A stretch of 64,000 bases of DNA from JACRIM01 sp964605185. Lineage in GTDB: Bacteria; Planctomycetota; Phycisphaerae; UBA1845; UTPLA1. Positions 61,223-64,000 of the stretch are shown here, one piece after another. A program made the position numbers and the translations under genes. The stretch spans positions 22,808 through 86,807 of the forward strand of contig CAZSBF010000002.1 in the NCBI GenBank assembly GCA_964605185.1, read 5' to 3'. How positions within the stretch are numbered: the stretch's first letter is position 1; every line of letters starts with the position of its first letter. The notes under the pieces were generated by a model, which was given only the letters and a program-made list of their open reading frames with translations, did not search any database and was not told the DNA's origin.

Positions 61223-61242
61223 CCGGCGGTTTCAACCGCCGG
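61223..61242. repeat. Perfect 9-bp hairpin in repeat-rich DNA
   Basis: CCGGCGGTT-TC-AACCGCCGG, within a non-coding stretch containing GGCGCACGATGG and GGACGTACGATCC, i.e. two GGAGGRCGYACGAT-like strings about 70 bases apart (61204 and 61272). Confidence 0.6.
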
Positions 61243-61408
61243 AGATGAGCCCCCAAAATTTTCATTGCGTCCGGAGGACGTACGATCCTCGGCCACTCCC
61301 CGCGATGTCGCCATCGACCACAATCCTTCACTCCGGTAATTCGAAACTCCGACCGTCGGAGCGCGAGGTGCTCAATCCCCACGACCCCAAAGGGGTCATG
61401 GAACTCAG

Positions 61409-61437
61409 CCCGGGGTTGGGCGAAGCCCTACCCCGGG
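61409..61437. repeat. Long palindrome in the decayed mobile region
   Basis: CCCGGGGTTGGGC-GAA-GCCCTACCCCGGG with one mismatch-type position. It resembles the GC-rich hairpin repeats common between planctomycete genes. Confidence 0.6.
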
Positions 61438-61491
61438 TTATCAAGGCTCCAAGCCTTGTCTCCACCCTGAAGGGGTGGAGGAGTGCACGGC

Positions 61492-61541
61492 CCGCTCGTG
61501 CGTGTCGAAGAGTCGCCTTGGAGACATTCCCTTCTCGCACC
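61492..61541 (-). repeat. 50-bp interspersed repeat, copy 2, at the break of IS66 tnpA
   Basis: Inverted relative to 27867-27916, 45 of 50 positions equal. It begins exactly where the IS66 TnpA homology stops. Confidence 0.75.
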
Positions 61542-61849
61542 TTCTCGCCATCGCTCGTGCGCGCCGGTCGCCGGACAGCACGATCTCGATCTGACCGGCC
61601 GGCTGGTTCGATTCCGCCGGGGCCGGCGATACGGACCGGCACGAACGATGACGTCCTTCGGCGGGGCCTCCTTCGCTGCTGGGCCGCATCACGCCGAGAC
61701 AGTTCTCGGCGCCACCAATGGAACCCCGACTCCTGAAGTGCATGACGCCGACACCAGCCGCTGATCGACAGCCCGCTCCGCGCCTGGCCGCCAATCATGC
61801 GCCGCCAGAACTTCTCTTTCTTCAGGTCACGACTTCTCTCGCGCGGCAT
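61542..61849 (-). pseudogene. IS66-family tnpA (accessory protein) remnant
   Basis: From 61849 the minus strand encodes KEKFWRRMIGGQARSGLSIS then GWCRRHALQESGFHWWRREL, the TnpA/Orf1 helix-turn-helix of IS66, followed by TSSFVPVRIAG. The conserved continuation QIEIVLSGDRRAR is in another frame, so a frameshift lies near 61600-61620. Homology then ends at the 50-bp repeat (61541). No IS66 tnpB or tnpC is present. Confidence 0.7.
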
Positions 61850-61904
61850 ACGTTCCTCCGTCCATTACGGAAGCAGCATGCCAAACTCGCTCAGAGATTG
61901 GTAG

Positions 61905-62423
61905 ACGGGGTTGGCCGGACGAATACGAGAACTGAACGTGGTGACGACGCTGCTCGACCCGATCGCCTTTCCGAAACCGGACCTGACGCAACTGTACCGC
62001 GACCGGTGGCTGGTCGAGCTGAACCTTCGCAGTCTGAAAACGACGCTGGGCATGGAAGCACTGAAGGGCATGTCGCCGGACATGGTGCAAAAGGAACTGT
62101 TGGTCTACCAACTGGCATACAATCTGATCCGGCTGCTGATGTGGCGAGCGGCCCGAGAGCACCAGATCGATCCGCGGTGGCTGAGCTTCGCCGGCACGCA
62201 GCAACGGCTGATGGCGGCACTGCCGCATCTGCTGGCCTGTCGCACCTCACGCGAATGCCGCGCACTCGTCACCACGCTCCTGGCCCGCATCGCCGCCGAC
62301 CTGCTCCCCCAACGCCCCAACCGAATCGAACCCCGTGCAGTAAAACGCCGACCGAAAAACTATCGCAGATTGACGCGACCACGGTACGATGCAAGAAAGA
62401 TCGCGTATTTTGTCAACGGTTGA
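61905..62423 (+). pseudogene. IS4-family transposase, C-terminal fragment
   Basis: The frame opens after a stop at 61902-61904 and encodes about 170 residues: VVTTLLDPIAFPKPDLTQLY, then RDRWLVELNLRSLKTTLGME, which contains the IS4 signature Y-x2-R-x3-E-x6-K with the third catalytic acidic residue, then the C-terminal helices (VYQLAYNLIRLLMW). The N-terminal half with the first two Asp residues is missing. The 3' end is intact to TGA 62421-62423. Confidence 0.78.
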
Positions 62424-62437
62424 TTACATGCCATTCG

Positions 62438-62453
62438 TGGCTGTCCCTAATTA
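62438..62453 (-). repeat. GGGACAG-type 16-mer, inverted copy
   Basis: Minus strand TAATTAGGGACAGCCA, two mismatches from the plus-strand 16-mers at 63197, 63312 and 63916. Confidence 0.5.
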
Positions 62454-62507
62454 CCGCTTGAGCAAGGGAGCTAAACAATGACTCCAGTCCCTTTTTAGTC
62501 CTTTTAC

Positions 62508-62620
62508 CCGGGGGGGGGGGGGGGCGGGCGAGCGGCGGCGCCGGGGGNNNNNNNNNNCCACTGGCCTAAAACACTCTCCCCCTCCCCTTTTTTCTCCTTT
62601 TCCCCCCCCCCCCCCCCCCC
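62508..62620. other. Low-complexity poly-G/poly-C block around an assembly gap
   Basis: A run of G, a GC-rich string, ten Ns (62548-62557), C/T-rich sequence and a long run of C. It looks like an error-prone contig join rather than biology. Confidence 0.85.
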
Positions 62621-62622
62621 GA

Positions 62623-63156
62623 TCAAGCCCGAAAAGGGCACCACGCAAAACGAGCACTCGATTCATCCGCCCTCGGCGCGCGATCCCGATGCTCAGGGAA
62701 GCGCGCGTGCGGGTGCACCGCCACTACATCTTCCGCCACTACGCCCTCCGGCCAGAGCGGAAAGTCCACGGCATTACCCATCACATAGTGAAGCCAGCGT
62801 CCATCACGCAACTCAACTACGAAGGCGCAATAGCCCATGCCCGACTCGCCCGCCGCCATTAAGAGGTTTGCAAACCGCGGTGGCAGGCGATGCGGGCTGG
62901 ACCGCAGAGAAGTAATTCGCTCCGCCGGAACCCAGTCCTTCCCCTTGTCCGCCCACGGCCAAACGCCCCACTCCTTGAGGTACGCATTCGCATCCATGAC
63001 ATAAACACGCGGATGAACAACGCCGTCATCCGTGACTACGTCGCACGGATAAAGTCGGTTTTTCATCTCGGTGATCGTCGGTTCAATCCGTCTCAGCGCA
63101 TCGGTTGCCTCGCGCGACAATGCCCGCACCTGTTCAGGAATCGTTTCAAAATCCAT
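62623..63156 (-). CDS. Hypothetical protein
   Basis: A 177-residue protein: N-terminal helix (FETIPEQVRALSREATDALR), a central DGVVHPRVYVMDANAYLKEW region, then GYCAFVVELRDGRWLHYVMG and a His/Arg-rich end. No family recognised. The ATG is preceded by TAATAG-TCAATC, again a 6-nt leaderless-like spacing. The stop lies right beside the low-complexity join, so the C-terminus deserves caution. Confidence 0.55.
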   Translation of the reverse strand: MDFETIPEQVRALSREATDALRRIEPTITEMKNRLYPCDVVTDDGVVHPRVYVMDANAYLKEWGVWPWADKGKDWVPAERITSLRSSPHRLPPRFANLLMAAGESGMGYCAFVVELRDGRWLHYVMGNAVDFPLWPEGVVAEDVVAVHPHARFPEHRDRAPRADESSARFAWCPFRA

Positions 63157-63196
63157 GATTGACTATTATCGTACCATCAATCCGTTGGCGCGGTGA

Positions 63197-63212
63197 TAAT
63201 TCGGGACAATCA
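63197..63212 (+). repeat. GGGACAG-type 16-mer, copy 1
   Basis: TAATTCGGGACAATCA, between the two small minus-strand genes. Confidence 0.5.
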
Positions 63213-63311
63213 TAGGACGCCCTTTCAGGGCTTTGTTGGGATGGGCGATTCTTTCCTGGTGTGTTGCACCAGGCTGGGGCTGGAGCGCACCGTTGGTGCT
63301 CACGGATGGGA

Positions 63312-63327
63312 TAATGCGGGACAGTCA
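63312..63327 (+). repeat. GGGACAG-type 16-mer, copy 2
   Basis: TAATGCGGGACAGTCA, overlapping the stop of the next minus-strand gene. Confidence 0.5.
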
Positions 63328-63906
63328 AGAACTGGGTCGCTGTTCCGGATTACCGTTCTTCACTATCTGCTCGGGCGGGATCGGTGTGCCGCATTCCGGG
63401 CATACTCCGCTACAATTCCCACGAATACAATAGCCACAGTTGCTGCACTGATCGGATAGTCGGAGAGGAAACACCCTTCTCAATACGGGGTATGCGGACA
63501 AGGCCAAAATAAGTAGCAACCATATCAGGGGTAGAAAATATCGTTTGATTTGAACAGTTTGGGCATTTATTTTTACCCCTGAGGCTAGTTCAGCAGCCGA
63601 GCTCGCGCTTAGTACCTGAGCCTCATAATGAGGCAGCGTAATATATTTAAGTGGTGGGATAAGAAACGAAAGAGTCCACTTGGGGCCCAGCCGTCTTTCT
63701 AATACCATCCTGTCTAGATCTCCAGTGCTACCTGAATACACATCAAGCCACAAGAAAGAGTGATAGATTCCTATGTCGAATTCCCTTGAGACATACTCGG
63801 CTCGTATCGACATGGTCGCTAGAACGGAGAACATAAACAACGATACGCTTAGGATCACTGCCCGATTGCGGCGAGTATGTTTACGTAAACTTTGCCGTAT
63901 AGACAT
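63325..63906 (-). CDS. Membrane protein with C-terminal planctomycete-type zinc ribbon
   Basis: A 193-residue protein. One N-terminal helix (AVILSVSLFMFSVLATMSI), an extracytoplasmic domain, a second helix (RYFLPLIWLLLILALSAYPV), then CSNCGYCIRGNCSGVCPECG with TPIPPE, the CxxCGYxxxGNxxGxCPECGxP ribbon very frequent in planctomycete proteins. The DNA is AT-richer than average. Function unknown. Confidence 0.68.
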   Translation of the reverse strand: MSIRQSLRKHTRRNRAVILSVSLFMFSVLATMSIRAEYVSREFDIGIYHSFLWLDVYSGSTGDLDRMVLERRLGPKWTLSFLIPPLKYITLPHYEAQVLSASSAAELASGVKINAQTVQIKRYFLPLIWLLLILALSAYPVLRRVFPLRLSDQCSNCGYCIRGNCSGVCPECGTPIPPEQIVKNGNPEQRPSS

Positions 63907-63909
63907 ATC

Positions 63910-63999
63910 TTATGTTAATTCGGGACAGTCAAATATTAATTCGCGCTTCTCCGTACCGGTTTTCGACGGCCGCTTCGGCGATCCGCCTTTTCCTTCTTC
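63910..63999 (-). CDS. Possible C-terminus of a gene entering from the right edge
   Basis: Minus-strand frame of 29 residues, basic then ending KRELIFDCPELT before TAA 63910-63912, four bases from the next start. The ending is encoded by the 16-mer repeat (63916-63931), so it may be a transposon-borne tail rather than an ordinary gene. Only a fragment is visible. Confidence 0.3.
   Translation of the reverse strand, partial: EEGKGGSPKRPSKTGTEKRELIFDCPELT
63916..63931 (+). repeat. GGGACAG-type 16-mer, copy 3
   Basis: TAATTCGGGACAGTCA, just upstream of the zinc-ribbon gene. Confidence 0.5.
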
Positions 64000-64000
64000 G

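Noticed and set aside
61600..61625. tRNA T-loop-like GGTTCGATTCC
   Set aside because: No acceptor or anticodon arms; it lies inside the IS66 tnpA remnant.
61170..62420. CRISPR-like repetition
   Set aside because: The repeats are palindromes and scattered elements without regular spacers; no cas gene.

Overview
The window reads as a high-GC, gene-dense bacterial chromosome segment from an assembled draft or metagenome (three 10-N gaps at 2588, 41797 and 62548). The best guess for the organism is a planctomycete, probably of the Phycisphaerae type. The clues are secreted proteins ending in a dockerin-like EF-hand pair with a terminal Gly-Cys, a Chlamydia Hc1-like histone H1, zinc ribbons of the CxNCGYxxxGNxxGxCPECGxP kind, a DUF2339 protein and many genes without a Shine-Dalgarno sequence. 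This assignment is inference. No rRNA, tRNA or CRISPR array was found.

Layout. 0-7 kb: a BFD-like fragment, a lipoprotein methyltransferase, secreted unknowns, a TPR protein, DUF2339 and a GGQ release-factor-like protein. 7.1-16 kb: the most striking part, a tandemly duplicated secreted cassette. Each unit holds an N-terminal module, a pentein-fold (agmatine/peptidylarginine deiminase-like) enzyme and a Cys-rich protein with a dockerin-type tail, closed by a terminator. The module and enzyme are separate overlapping genes in unit A and one fused gene in unit B. 16-28 kb: housekeeping and metabolism (GAF protein, EF-G paralogue, methyltransferase, class 1B dihydroorotate dehydrogenase, mnmA, PIG-L deacetylase, rpmH, histone H1-like, FabZ-like, aldo/keto reductase, transaldolase-like). 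28-30.5 kb: a repeat-bearing non-coding kilobase followed by two AT-richer unknown genes. 30.8-35 kb: glutamate dehydrogenase, ferredoxin, etfB and a B12-binding/MeaB GTPase fusion. 35-43 kb: a large M28-PDZ peptidase lipoprotein, a methyltransferase and an envelope or sugar-modification group (GT2, GNAT, NodB deacetylase, saccharopine-dehydrogenase-like). 43-51 kb: a Fur-family regulator, PilB/GspE ATPase, a PreT-like flavoprotein, a FlgM-like protein and a znuACB-like zinc importer with a 17-bp palindromic operator overlapping its promoter. 51-60.4 kb: a two-motif aspartic protease, a variant RNase HII-like protein, Mpo1-like, CvpA, an AIM24-like protein, an acyl-CoA carboxylase beta subunit and an FG-GAP/dockerin secreted protein. 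60.5-64 kb: a lipoprotein with 21-residue repeats, then a decayed mobile region with IS66 and IS4 fragments, short repeats and a low-complexity assembly gap.

Together: EtfB, the B12/MeaB fusion and the methylcrotonyl/propionyl-CoA carboxylase-type subunit point to branched-chain or odd-chain acyl-CoA catabolism, although each lacks its usual partner here. A recurring TANAAT-type -10 hexamer exactly 6 nt before a start codon that has no ribosome-binding site suggests that leaderless mRNAs are common in this genome.
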